Shown piece after piece: positions 13,402-24,099 of a stretch of DNA of 64,000 bases (position 1 is its first letter; each line of letters begins with the position of its first letter). Under the pieces are notes generated by a model. The model ran no database searches and was not told where the DNA came from. It saw nothing but the letters and a program-made list of their open reading frames with translations. The stretch lies in NCBI GenBank assembly GCA_017562135.1, contig QEYB01001164.1, positions 1-64,000 on the forward strand, in the 5' to 3' direction. The translations under genes and the position numbers were made by a program. This DNA comes from Dipylidium caninum (lineage: Eukaryota > Platyhelminthes > Cestoda > Cyclophyllidea > Dipylidiidae).

Positions 13402-13799
13402 TCAAGCGGTAGAACAGAAGTGGTACCAATGGCATTTCCCGCTGCAACATTCTCTGTCATTCATGCAGAACTGTCTGCCCATCAGGCACTTGGCACACTT
13501 GCCACTCGCGAATCCGTCCAACTGACATGTCAGAGGGTCACAGCAACGGGTGAAAATTGTCCTGCTGCAGTCCTCCCCTTCCTTACGGCAGTCTAAAAGG
13601 CATGAAATAGCTGTGAAGCTGTCCGCTTTCGGCGCATTCTGCCTTTCGGTGACTCTACTCTCCCTGTCCACACTGGCGGCAGTGGTTTGGAATTGTAACT
13701 GCGGCCAGTTAACAAATAAACCCAGAAGTTGGTCTTACTTTGGTAAGCCCTCACGAAGGTGAGGGTACATACGAACAGGAGGACAAAGGAGGCACGCAT
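13402..13799 (-). CDS. Secreted double cystine-knot protein (UPF0506-like), copy 1
   Basis: Two exons. Exon 1 (13799-13739) encodes a 20-residue signal peptide (MRASFVLLFVCTLTFVRAYQ) and ends at aaa|gtaaga in phase 1. Exon 2 (13592-13402) carries all 12 cysteines. The first six are spaced C-x6-C-x7-CC-x4-C-x9-C, the classic inhibitor-cystine-knot spacing. The second six, C-x6-C-x5-CC-x3-C-x5-C, form a compact second knot ending in HWYHFC. The predicted precursor is about 83 aa. An alternative acceptor at 13610 would add six residues including one Cys, giving an odd number, so the 13592 acceptor is preferred. It is closely related to the gene at 14721-15178. The product should be extracellular; its target is unknown. 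UPF0506/knottin membership is by cysteine pattern. Confidence 0.85.
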
Positions 13800-14720
13800 A
13801 GCACTGCTTGGTTATAAAGTGGGTTCGACGACATTGACACCTTTTATAGGTGTTTGTAAGCCAATCACCTCCTTACAAAGTGCGATTTGCTTCTTTTGTT
13901 TACAAAATCATGAGACACCCACCAGTGATTTACAGCAGCTCGCACTTTTAAATTCAAAGGCGTTGGTGTCAAATGGAGGCAGGTAACGGCATTAAGCATT
14001 TTTGATGAAACTTGTGCCGTTTAAGTGTAGTCCCTTGACGCCGACATGAGAAGCGCACTCAGTGACACACAGGGTGGTTTTCCCAGCTTTTGGGAACCTT
14101 GTAAGCTACGTTCCACGGGGATCGTGTTTTGTGTCAAAGGGTTACGCCTGCAGCTCACAAGATTCTCCCCTGGTTCACCATTTCCCCATATTCTCTTTGC
14201 CTTCACTCTAACACGGCGAGCCCACAGCCCTGGTGTGGTTTCCAGTCCGGTTTGACAGACAACAGCCCATCTTTGCAGGCAGTTGTTCAGCGGCTGGGAC
14301 CAATTTTGTTAAAAGTACACTGAGACTGACAGGATCCGACCTACTAACCTTAGCCTCATTACCCACAAGCACTTCCTTCACCCTTCACCTTAGCCCACGG
14401 TGGTAGAACAAACCCCTCGCAAACTGGAACAATGCAAAACACCGCTTGTGGGGTCAGCCGCCCTCGCCGAGGCCACCAGCACAGTCCACTACGAGACTTA
14501 GTTAGAGCTCGGATCCGCAAATTCGTGTATCGCCGAGTCCAATGGAAGGATGCTGTAGTAGACGCGAGGACTAAACCGACGTCTAACTACCCGATATTCT
14601 TTGAACGCGCCAAAGCCGAAGGCCTTATCGTGATAAAAAAAAGGCGAGACTAGAATGTTTTACGGGAGTAATCGGTGGTAGAAGGCTGTTCAGTGTAGTG
14701 CATACAATAGACCAGTTGAA

Positions 14721-15178
14721 TTAGCGGCAGAAGCGGTACCAAGGGCAGTCACCGCTGCAGCATTCCTTATCGCTCCAGCAGAAGTGGGACGTAGGCAGAC
14801 AGGGTTGACAGGTTCCATCGGCAAACCCCCTCAGCACGCAATAGAGATCATCGCAACAGGGATTGAAGACTGTTCTGTCGCACGGCTCGTTCAAAACTTT
14901 GCATGTATCTGCAAGTAAAATTCGCAGAGATGTTAGAATTGGGGAAGAAATAGCGTCAACTCGCCTCGAGTGAATAGGTTGGACATCCGAGTCCGACCAG
15001 CGGATCACCCGATCCCCTAAATGCCAAGGCAAGGGACAGGACGGGGGCACCGAAGTGACCAAAAAGAGTAGCCAAGAGCCAACCAAACAAGTTGTGGAAA
15101 TGACTTACTCTCGGCGAGAGCCGTGGCGAAGACGCAGGCGAGGAGGAGGAGGAGGAGGCGAAACAGCAGGGAGAACAT
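14721..15178 (-). CDS. Secreted double cystine-knot protein (UPF0506-like), copy 2
   Basis: Exon 1 (15178-15109) encodes a Leu-rich signal peptide ending near ALAE, donor gag a|gtaagt, phase 1. Exon 2 (14908-14721) follows a strong acceptor (ttttacttgcag). Mature region, about 62 aa: C-x6-C-x7-CC-x4-C-x9-C, then PC-x6-C-x5-CC-x3-C-x5-C, identical in spacing to the neighbour at 13402-13799. Shared residues include L-x-C, GFA-x-G, FC, ECCSG and WY-x-FC. The two are on the same strand about 0.9 kb apart and are a clear tandem duplicate pair with substantial divergence. A TATA-like box lies 45-52 nt upstream of the ATG. Total about 85 aa. Function is not inferable; such proteins in parasites are often secretory or gland products, which is not shown here. 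Confidence 0.88.
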
Positions 15179-15221
15179 GGTAGTGTAGACTATCTGAGCC
15201 TGGGTCGCACACATGCCACGG

Positions 15222-15230
15222 CTATTTATT
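15222..15230 (-). promoter_or_regulatory. TATA-like element upstream of knot gene 2
   Basis: On the minus strand the sequence aataaatag sits 45-52 nt before the start codon at 15178, a spacing that would leave a very short 5' UTR. Motif match only. Confidence 0.35.
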
Positions 15231-15239
15231 TGCGATTTT

Positions 15240-17480
15240 TGCTCACATGACCGTTTGCACGCGCGGGCACGAAAACCGAGAAACGGTGGTACGAGAACAG
15301 GCGAATCCCTTGGCCCCAAACAGCGTGCGGACGCGCTCGTGCGCGTGGCCGCTCACAAGCGCTGACCGCGGCGGACGGGGACGAGCTCTCCGGCCCTGTC
15401 GCCCAACGGCTGTTTCGTGGTCTTGACCTCGTGACAATTCCTCACCAGTTTTGCATGTAAATAGGTTTTTTCTACAACTACGTTGTCATTTTGTGCGATT
15501 ACATTTTCACCCTCACTGCCACCTTTTGTGGCCTTTTGATCGCTAAGACCTCGCAAACACAAATTTTTCCTTTGTGTTTCGCTCCGACTCCCCTGGCTGA
15601 TGTGGCAGGTCCTTGCTGAAGTTACATTTGAGCAGCGAAAGTTTGTTTGTGATATTCCATTCCAGGCGACTAGGGAAACAGCTTAAAGACCACAAGAGGC
15701 GGTGGGGGGCGGAGGTTTGGACACAATAGACTCAACTATTACGATGATGTTGCATATTAAAGTCTTTCGAAGTGATTACAAATGACAAACAAATTCTTCC
15801 TACTGTCTGGAAACTTATTGCACTGCGCTGATTTTCAACTGTCAGACGAGCTCGAAAAGGACTCCCATTTCCTTCGCCTGTGAAGAGCGGTTCAAAGCCT
15901 TCCTCGACTAGAGAAGGGACTTTCTACGTTGATTAACCGTGGGTGAATGACAGCGCACTGATTTATAAATTGTATAAACTTATTGGTGATTTTGCTTGAT
16001 TGGAAAGACAGTTTCCCTACTTTCTCGCATACTGAACACGATAGCGCATTTAAGAAATGACAGTTTCAGCACGAAGGGAGAGGCGTCCTTAGCCCACCAT
16101 TTTGTTTATGCTCCGATGTTTTTTATGACGGAAAGCGAAAACATCGTTTTTTGCGAATGAGGGCCGGAGAATGGCCGCTCTCCTCGCCAAGATGTCGGGC
16201 ATTTGGGTTGTTTTTAGTACCACCAAACCGGGGTGAGACGGTAAACGGGAAACAGCATGATCCCTCGAGTGATTTTACGACGACTACTGCCCTCATTTGT
16301 ACGAACGGCTAATTTCGTTTTTTTTTATTATCCATAAATACGACGGAACCTATAAGCGACATAGCGTTGGTGGGATGTCGGAGGCAGTCAGAAGACACGG
16401 GACACATTTTGTCTGGCCAGGGGATTTAAGGAGGAAAGGCGAGTCAGCCCCCCGGCTTCGTCCACTGCCACCGTTTTCGCAATGTCCTTTTCCTTAGAGC
16501 AATGAATACGTGAACTCGGCACATGATTCCTCCTGGAATAAACTGTCCTCGGGGCTCACGGCCGCCTCCAGTCGAGGCGGACGCCAACGCTCCTTTGAGC
16601 GGAAAGACAGTCAAGCCGCAGACTCGTGTTTACTTTGGTGATTGAGCCTGGCCGCCAGTCGACGTCTTCCACGGCCGCCTCTCCTCCACCGCCGCCGCGG
16701 CTTATCTGTCCACCGCCAACATTTGCCGAGGAAAACATTGGAGGCAGGTCGAGCGTACTTTCCGAGGTCGCCGCATTAGTGCAATCAAGTTGCCAGTAGA
16801 GGAACAAATTTGGAGTATTTACCTCAGGGCAACGTCTAACTTGTCTCCCTTCGAAGTCACGTGTTTTAGCACGCTTCTGTCACTCCTTTCTGGACTGGTT
16901 GTGCATTGGGACAGGGTATTTCCTACTTCTACTCCCGGTTCCCACCTCTTCCCACCCCACAGTCTACAGTGCCACTGTGAGATCGCAAAATACCGATTTT
17001 CATCCAACCGGTCCAGCGCTGTAAATGCCATCAGAGCCTGCAAGGTCTTCTCGGACATTAGGCTCAACCGAGATTAAACCGTGGCGGGAGTGGACGAGAG
17101 GAGATGGGAGAGTGAAGATGCTGTAAGAGCAATCGAGGTAGGCACTTCAGCGGACCCAACCGGCCGTCGCTGCCTGCCCCTCTTCCTCTCAATCCTCGCT
17201 CTTCTTCCACTCCATAACTACTCACAGATGTGAACAATTTTAAAGTAAAGTGCGACCATTACCAGAGAGATTTGAATGTGGCTGACCTATCCGTTATGCC
17301 CTCCATTCAACCAGACTGTGGCGTCTGTCGGGCCTCGGATAAACGTGTTTCGGGGTGAAATCACGCCGTCCCGTGAACACAAATATTTAGACCAACTGTC
17401 AGGATGGCGACAAATAAAACGCCGTTAGTAGAAGTTTATTCGGCTCTTGAGACGACCTCGTTGTGTGAATTAATTCAAGT
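15240..17480. other. Intergenic region between divergent knot genes
   Basis: Mixed-composition DNA with a GC-rich block near 16.5-16.8 kb. Open frames here are short and show no motif. No cysteine-rich exon beyond the three reported was found. Confidence 0.5.
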
Positions 17481-17512
17481 GGCTGGAGGGTGAACGCGCA
17501 AACGGCGATAGC

Positions 17513-18167
17513 ATGAACCGTCTGAGGGTGAATCTGGTCGGCCTCCTCCTGCTCGTCGCAGTTTCTTACGTCCTCGCGTTGCCCACGTCCTCCAGTGAGT
17601 TTGTCGCCCTCGTCTGCTTGCCTTGCCTCTCCACATCGGGTTAGGGCAGGAATCGCAGACTGGCGTGCCTTTCTCGGATCCCCACAACCTTCTCGTCTCT
17701 CGATTTGACGTTATTTTAATGGCATTGCCAAAGGGGAGAAGTCAGTTCGCAGAATCCCCATTTAAGAGTGTATTTGTTATGCAATTTAACGCAAGATGAC
17801 TCTGTATACCAAGCCTGACCACTTTTTGACTTCACTTTAACATATTTTGTTCATTTCGCAATTATTAAGAGTGCTCTTTATAAAACTATTTCATGTCTCT
17901 CGAGAGTATCTTTGGCAACCGTAACGTCTTATTTTCATCCGTATTCTAGCAATGGACTGCTTCCACCGGGATGAAACATGCGGCGGTTGGAACAACAAAC
18001 CCTGTTGTCCTGGGCTAACGTGCAGAAAGCTTCGGGAGAGCAACACCTACGGACTTTGCTCGCCATCCCTTCTAGAGTTGCACTTTTTGCGCACATCACT
18101 GAAGAATACGACAACGACGACAACGACAGCAACACTGTCACAGACTGAGGTGGAGACTACGCTCTAA
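17513..18167 (+). CDS. Secreted single cystine-knot protein with Thr-rich tail
   Basis: Exon 1 (17513-17594) encodes a 27-residue signal peptide region (MNRLRVNLVGLLLLVAVSYV then LALPTSS) and ends tcca|gtgagt in phase 1. Exon 2 (17950-18167) follows gtattctag. The mature protein has six cysteines, C-x6-C-x7-CC-x4-C-x11-C, the canonical single inhibitor cystine knot (second Cys in ETCGGW, then KPCCPGLTC). After the knot comes a tail of about 35 residues with a run of seven threonines, encoded by an ACG/ACA-rich simple repeat, a plausible O-glycosylation region. Total 99 aa. Intron phase and position match the two double-knot genes on the opposite strand, indicating common ancestry of the exon module. 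Target unknown. Confidence 0.85.
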
Positions 18168-18174
18168 CCGACTA

Positions 18175-18940
18175 TAATCAAATTTTTAATAGCGAAAAAC
18201 TTCGAAGCGTCGGTAATGTTGTTTGTTAACTAGTTAAGAGGATGGAAAGACTGTAGTCCATTGACTGTGATTATTAAAGAGTCGTGATTGCAAAAGAGCA
18301 ATTAATTGCATTACTTGTGGAGTCAACTGTTTAAATGCGCCCTCCTGCGAGCTGTCATTGCAGGCACAGCCTGTCGGATCGCGGTTCGCGTGTTCCCGTT
18401 GTGGCAGCCCCGCGCCCCACCGGAGCGGCTGGGGCTCTTTCGGTGTGCCCTTCACGAGATGTTCATGTCGTCCACGCAGAACGCAAAAAGAATTGCACTT
18501 TGTTATGATAGCTATTGTTTACGAAAGCTGGGAGATAACAGAAGGGCCAAACAGATGGTTTCCGAGGCATACTTTCGGGTGAGGTCTTTGCTTCGGCCAG
18601 TTAGCAACGGCTAAATTTCGGGAGGCGCTTCTACGGCACCCGGCGAGGCTCCTTAAAAATAGACCGCGCAGGGGGTTTCAGCCGATTCCCCCGAGCTTAG
18701 GCATTCCACATGGTCTGAATGAGCCATGAGTCTTTTCAATTGTCAAACAATTTGGCGAGGAATCTGGAAAGATGGTGCTGAATAGCCTTCGACACTGACT
18801 GTGTGAGTGAATTTCTACGACAAACTGAGGTAGCAGATCCACCGAAAAGGTTTGCTTGCTCCTATGACAGCACCTTTTGACACTTAGTACATGTTTATTT
18901 GGTACCTGTTCGACCCTCAATTTTTATCGCAAATTAATTG
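18175..18940. other. Intergenic stretch, nothing recognised
   Basis: Contains only overlapping short frames on both strands; no motif, repeat or splice-consistent exon seen. Confidence 0.45.
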
Positions 18941-18949
18941 AAACGAAGT

Positions 18950-20130
18950 TGATTTCACATAAGTCGAAAGTGTGAAGCGATAGTGTAGCCATGGCTACTG
19001 ACAAAATTCGTTTACGCCGCTATATTTTATGCGAAATCGAGCGGGTAAGTAGTGCTACAGAAACATGGACAGATTTATCGAAAGTGTTCGGTGGAGGTAC
19101 AGTTCCTGATAGGACCTGCAGAAGGGGGTTCGACAAAAACTGAAACAGGTGATTTCGGCCTTTTAGATGGGCAACGTTTTGTGCAACCATCTTTAATCGA
19201 CGACGATGTTGTTAAGACTATGTAGGGGCAAGATCCTCCTCTAACCACTTCTGAGGCCGCATTAAGGCATAATTCAGCTCAGCTCAAACCCTTCCGGACC
19301 ATATGCGGAGGGTGGGATTGGTGTGAAAATATTGAAGATGGATGGTTCATGAAAGAACTCAGGAATATGGATGATCGGATAGTCACGTGCACATCTCTGC
19401 TGCTCTGAACAAAATAGAGTCCTTCTTGAACCGGATGGCACCTGGCTGTAAAAGGTGAGTTACCTACGAAAAGATGGTGAAGAAAAAGAGCATATTTTTT
19501 AAAACCGGAGAACCTGCTGTTCCACCTTGAAAGCATTTTTGACTTAGAGGAAGAGGAATGTTGTGATGTGTGGTGAGGCATCGGAAAGCCAGCACATTAA
19601 AAACTCTTATAACCGAACGAAAGGCTTAATTCGGCGAAATTTTTTTAGCAAGTGGATGATTCAAAACGACAGTCTAAGAAAAGAGGCAGAACATCATGAT
19701 GCTTGGCCGCATGCTGCTTTGGGGACTCGTGAAAAAATTGGAGGACGAGACTGGGAAATTATGTCGCATCCACCCTATTTTCTAACTCAGCAAACTCCGT
19801 TTTGTCCTCACAAAATTTTCGTTGCTACCACAGGGAGCTGAAAAAGTTATTGGGCGGACACAGTTGCTGTGTATACATTTCCAAGGATTTCAAAGAGAAG
19901 TCAAAAAAATCTGTCAGATATAACAGTTTTAAAGCAATACACTGGAGTAAATGGTAAAGAGGTAATGCTGCATTTAGATACAATCCATAATAGATAGGGG
20001 AATTGTTTCTCATTTCCGCGCGTTCGCCAAGAAATAAACGTTCTACTAATACATTTTCAGTACGTAATTTAATATCAGACATTGGCCTCGGGATGGACAG
20101 TTACTTTACAGCATGCAAGAGCTTGACTGA
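18950..20130 (+). mobile_element. Dead Tc1/mariner-family transposon (mariner transposase remnant)
   Basis: From an ATG at 18991 the translation resembles the mariner N-terminal helix-turn-helix region (MATDKIRLRRYILCEIE, then SSATE and CRRGFDK). After several frameshifts and stops, the C-terminal catalytic zone reappears near 19685-19800: HHDAWPHAALGTREKI corresponds to the family HHDNARPH motif, with Asn and Arg replaced, followed by W-E-I-x-SHPPY. The element is therefore inactive. The total length of about 1.2 kb matches a mariner. Inverted terminal repeats could not be fixed. Confidence 0.85.
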
Positions 20131-20139
20131 AAACATGCC

Positions 20140-21240
20140 ATAAGGATGAAAAGAGAGCAAGATTTCGGATAATTTCCGAGTACATTCCGCATACCTTGTG
20201 GCTTTCTGAACTAGTTAGGAGTTCTTCTCTACCTAGCATTTAGTTCACGCAACGGGCATAGCACTTACAGCTCGTAAGCGTAGACTGCTAAAAGATGCTC
20301 AAGAGTCGGTGGTAACAGAGTGCGGATTGGAGAAAACAAATCACATAAATGTGCGTCCTGTCATCTAGTTTATATAACAATTGCAGTACATTCATGTATA
20401 ATTCTTTCAAAATCTTTCGCATTTGTTAACGGAAATTTATCCATTTTTTAGTACTCGTAGAAATTTACCGCTAATAGCACTAGGTAGCGAGATAAGAATA
20501 GACATTCAAGGAATAATTCAGTGAATTCATTTAGAAAACAATGCGCTCCATTAAAAATTAAAAAATAAGCAATTGTTAGTAAAAGAGTCTAATACACGAA
20601 TTGATTTTCATCTCCCACTATACGTGACTTGAATACTTACAAGTCGCATTGCAATGCTGAAAGCAGGGGATCGATAAATGATAGTAATGGTAAAAAAGCT
20701 GCGCAATAACCCAAATATGTTTCGAATTAAAAGAAAAAAAGGCTGTACAGAGACGTCAAAGCGAAGGTTGTTCGATAGGTTAGATCCGGTAATAGTCATT
20801 TGATATAATGTATTCGGTGGTTATATGGTGACCCGGAAATAAGATACTCATACAGAAACATTAGGCATGAAAGCCCGCATTTGGTAATGTAGTAGTCCCA
20901 AGTGCTCGCGGTAGAAATAAGCCCAGGTCGTGTTGGAGACAATCGAGATTTGATATATGGCATGTCGTTAGACTAATTTCGCATAAATGACAGACGTCAC
21001 AACTTTTCATATAGCAGAAAACGTAGTTAGTAAAATGGTGACATGTTGACGTCGAATGGAATTTGGCCCTATTACAATATAAGCGAAGCAATCCCCTCAA
21101 TGCCACCTCGCTGCTTGTAACGCGGTGTGTTTAGAATGTGCCTTTAAAATAATATGTTGCTAGTCTTTATTTTCCATTCGATTCAGGGATTAGCCGGATT
21201 TATTGCCGAAGCTTTGTTTGAGTTGTTGCAATCGTGGTCG
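20140..21240. other. AT-rich intergenic stretch
   Basis: No motif-bearing frame. The minus-strand frames at 20608-20799 and 20861-21106 look like chance openings. Confidence 0.45.
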
Positions 21241-21252
21241 ATTTGGTTAGCC

Positions 21253-21704
21253 ATGTCGCGTGACGTTAAGTGAGTTTACTCGTTAGCTCTTATGAATATA
21301 GGTCAAATGTTCGGTTAATGCGGCCTGGCATGGCCGTTATTATACTGAGTGGAAAGTATGCCGGTCGCAAAGCAATCATTATCAAGAACTACGATGATGG
21401 TTCTACTCAAAAGCCCTATGGACATGCGCTGGTTGTCGGAATTGACCGTTGCCCTCGTCGTATCTTGAGGAGGATGAGCCGAAAACGCATTGAAGCACGC
21501 TCGAAAATAAAGCCATTCATCAAGCTAATTAACTACAATCACGTGATGCCAACGAGGCACAATATAAATATTCAATTCAACACAAACGTCGTCAACAAGA
21601 ATTGCCTATCCGATAAACCGAAGAAAAGGAGGGCCCTCCTGGAAGCCAAGTTAAAACTCCAAGAAAGGTACGTTAGTGTAGCTCTAATGAGTGTCCTCCA
21701 CTAA
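21253..21704 (+). CDS. RPL27: 60S ribosomal protein L27 (eL27), termini unusual
   Basis: Structural protein of the large cytosolic ribosomal subunit. Exon 1 (21253-21269) gives MSRDVK, a 32-nt intron follows (21270-21301), and exon 2 from 21302 encodes the KOW-domain core: RPGMAVIILSGKYAGRKAII, KNYDDG, HALVVGIDR-x-PR, and the family signature NYNHVMPTRHNINI plus VVNKN. The usual eL27 starts directly with MGKFMKPGKV, so this copy has a short N-terminal extension. The family ends ERYKTGKNKWFF.KLRF; here the frame after LQER runs 12 more codons into a stop at 21704. A donor (aaag|gtacgt at 21667) implies a further exon, but no exon with the KWFF ending was found. One candidate (acceptor gtttgcag near 22128, opening YKFARWEIY) is only weakly similar. 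It is convergent with CDK10. Confidence 0.9.
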
Positions 21705-22109
21705 GATACCGCACCAATGCAAATCCTTGGCTCTTCCGGAAATTGCGTTTCTAAATTCTACCCGCGGATACGTGAAATAATAAACTCTGGCAAATATTGG
21801 ACTTTTATTCAAAGGCTGTATAGCAGGACCGAGTTAATTTGTACCTCTACCGCGTCAGCCCTTGCACCTCGGTTCTCTATCTCAGTTATCCACTCTCCTT
21901 ATCGGTTATTATTTCACCGTTTAGGAATTACACCAACTCTTAACCCATATTTAATCGAGTTTTCGTCTCCTCTGCGCGACACTTTGTCCAACACTTCTGC
22001 TTTGCCGGTTTGTTAAATGATTCTTTCACAGCGCTATCGACAACAACAAACCCTCCGTCCTGCGACACGTTCTGTAGAGCCAGTACTGTCAAAAGCTGAG
22101 TAGACCGAA

Positions 22110-22115
22110 TTTATT
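22110..22115 (-). terminator. AATAAA polyadenylation signal for CDK10
   Basis: An AATAAA hexamer on minus lies about 130 nt past the CDK10 stop codon at 22247. Confidence 0.5.
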
Positions 22116-22246
22116 AACCGGGTTTGCAGTTACAAATTCGCCAGATGGGAAATTTACTTATTTACAAACCACGATGTCGAGTTCTATCAGCCTGTCGGGT
22201 TTACATTCGCCTGCTTTTCACCTAAAGGATAAAATTACCATGTTAG

Positions 22247-24096
22247 TCAGGTAATGGCATAGATACTGATGGAAATCAGAGAACTGACAATTCGGTCAAA
22301 AGCGGCGTCAAAGAGACCGGAAGTAGGCTCGGGCGCAGGAACGGGGGCGAAAGACTCGTTTGCGCCAACGTTGACCGGGGAGGCCTTTCGTTTCAGGCGG
22401 TGTTGGGGGAAGGTGGGCATCATCTCCGGCTCACAGGCTAAAATTGATTTGTCAAAAGGTAGCTTTTTGCTTTGAAATACAGTAGAGTGGTGCACTCTGA
22501 TCACTTACGAAGGGGGTGTTCTCTAAAATACGAACTCTGACAACACTCCCTGGCTCGAGCACGCCTCGTTGGATCATACATGAAGAGGAAGTTGAGCAAT
22601 CTGAATCCCGCGTCCGAAAGCCACGGGAAAGTTTGACGAAGATTGTTGTATCTACAAGAGGGCGCCACTGTTAGATACGCAAAATTATTGAGTCAAGCTT
22701 TTCAGCTTTCACTTACTGCTGAGCTTTCAAAGTTATCTTCTTCAGCAAGGGTAGTGAACTCATACCCTGGCGAAACACAAAAGCATCGTGAGTTATAACA
22801 CAGAGTTAGAAAAAAAATAAAGGCAAGACTCACAGGCCAGATGCGCTCGTTTGGAGTGCCAAGTAGATCAATAATCAACTCTAACTGGTGCACCTCATTC
22901 TTGCCTGGTAAGAGGGGTTTGTGCAGAAGCAATTCACCCATAATGCACCCTGCTGACCTATGACATAAATTTGGGAAGTCAAGGTGGTTCGATTATTCAA
23001 GTGATAAACAAATTACTGAAGGCTGACCATATATCGATCGCTTTAGTCTGCATTTTATCACCGAGCAGAACCTCAGGTGCGCGGTACCTGCAATTACGAA
23101 GAATTTCTTGAAATCACAAACAAAGGCGAGCAATATTGAGGGAAGAGGCTTACCACAATGTAACCACCTTGGGTGTCATTGGGTGCTGCGAGTTGGATGG
23201 CCGTGCAAGCCCAAAATCGGCTGAAAGTACAATGAGGACGGCTTGTTAAACATACCTATTTTAACCATTCCCTTGTCCGTCATAAGCAAATTTGACACCT
23301 TTAAATCACGGTGAATAATGAAGTTCTCGTGAAGGTATCGAAGACCTTTAAATACTTGGAGCATAATACCTTTAACCTAAAGCAGTAAATAAAGTATTGC
23401 GAGTATTTTTACTTGTGCTTCTGTAAACGAATCAGGCTTGTTGTCGAGGAGGCTCGCAAGATCTTGCTCGCAGTACTCCATTGAAAGGAAAATACTAAAA
23501 GAAAGATCGGTTTGTTGGCAGAACAATGTGTTTCAGAGAGTCCTGCTTTATCTTAATTAACTAAATAGCGAAACAGAAAGAGATTCAACTTGGGTCGTCT
23601 TCATATAAAAAATGGATCGCGGAAAACACAATTACAATCTCTTTTTTAAGGAATCAATGAAGTCACCTGTCAAGGCTACGCCCAACAACGACCTCTTTTA
23701 GCTGAACCACATTCGGGTGTTTAATACTCAACAAGAGTGTTATTTCTCGAAGACTACTAATGGGAATACCTAGGTACGAAACAAATGATTATGGGTACAA
23801 ATACCGTCTCTCTCATTTTCCATCCGAACCTTTTTAAGCGCGACTATCTCCCCAGTTACAGAGTCACGGGCTCTATCTTGGAGAGAAAGTTAAAATATAT
23901 AAGCCTTACAAACAATGCCATAGGTCCCCTCGCCAATCCTGTTCAACTTCTCGAAATCAGAAACGCTTCGACACCTTCCTTCCTAGAATAAAATAGATTG
24001 TAAACGATAAGTCTCTACCCTGAATTGAGTAGGTATCCTAAAGGGAATCAACTTTTTGACACCGAAGAGTTTAAGCTCTTCGACCGTCGCATCCAT
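22247..24096 (-). CDS. CDK10: Cyclin-dependent kinase 10 (PISSLRE kinase), complete
   Basis: Twelve exons, all in phase: 24096-24019, 23982-23910, 23876-23805, 23769-23667, 23494-23413, 23376-23256, 23220-23154, 23087-23028, 22957-22834, 22766-22717, 22651-22509 and 22437-22247, giving about 387 aa. Motifs in order: glycine loop [16 protein letters not shown] with the ATP-site Lys, the diagnostic PISSLRE cyclin-binding helix, [12 protein letters not shown], catalytic [15 protein letters not shown], a T-loop with [14 protein letters not shown], the CMGC-insert [12 protein letters not shown], and the CDK10-type tail [16 protein letters not shown]10 pairs with cyclin M and regulates ETS2 turnover, ciliogenesis and G2/M in other animals. 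The N-terminus is shorter and differs from vertebrate CDK10. Introns include one of 35 nt (23221-23255). Nothing is missing from the catalytic core. Confidence 0.96.
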
Positions 24097-24099
24097 ATT

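Noticed and set aside
13811..13820. TATA-like ctttataa before knot gene 1
   Set aside because: Only about 13 nt before the start codon, too close to act as a TATA box for that ATG.
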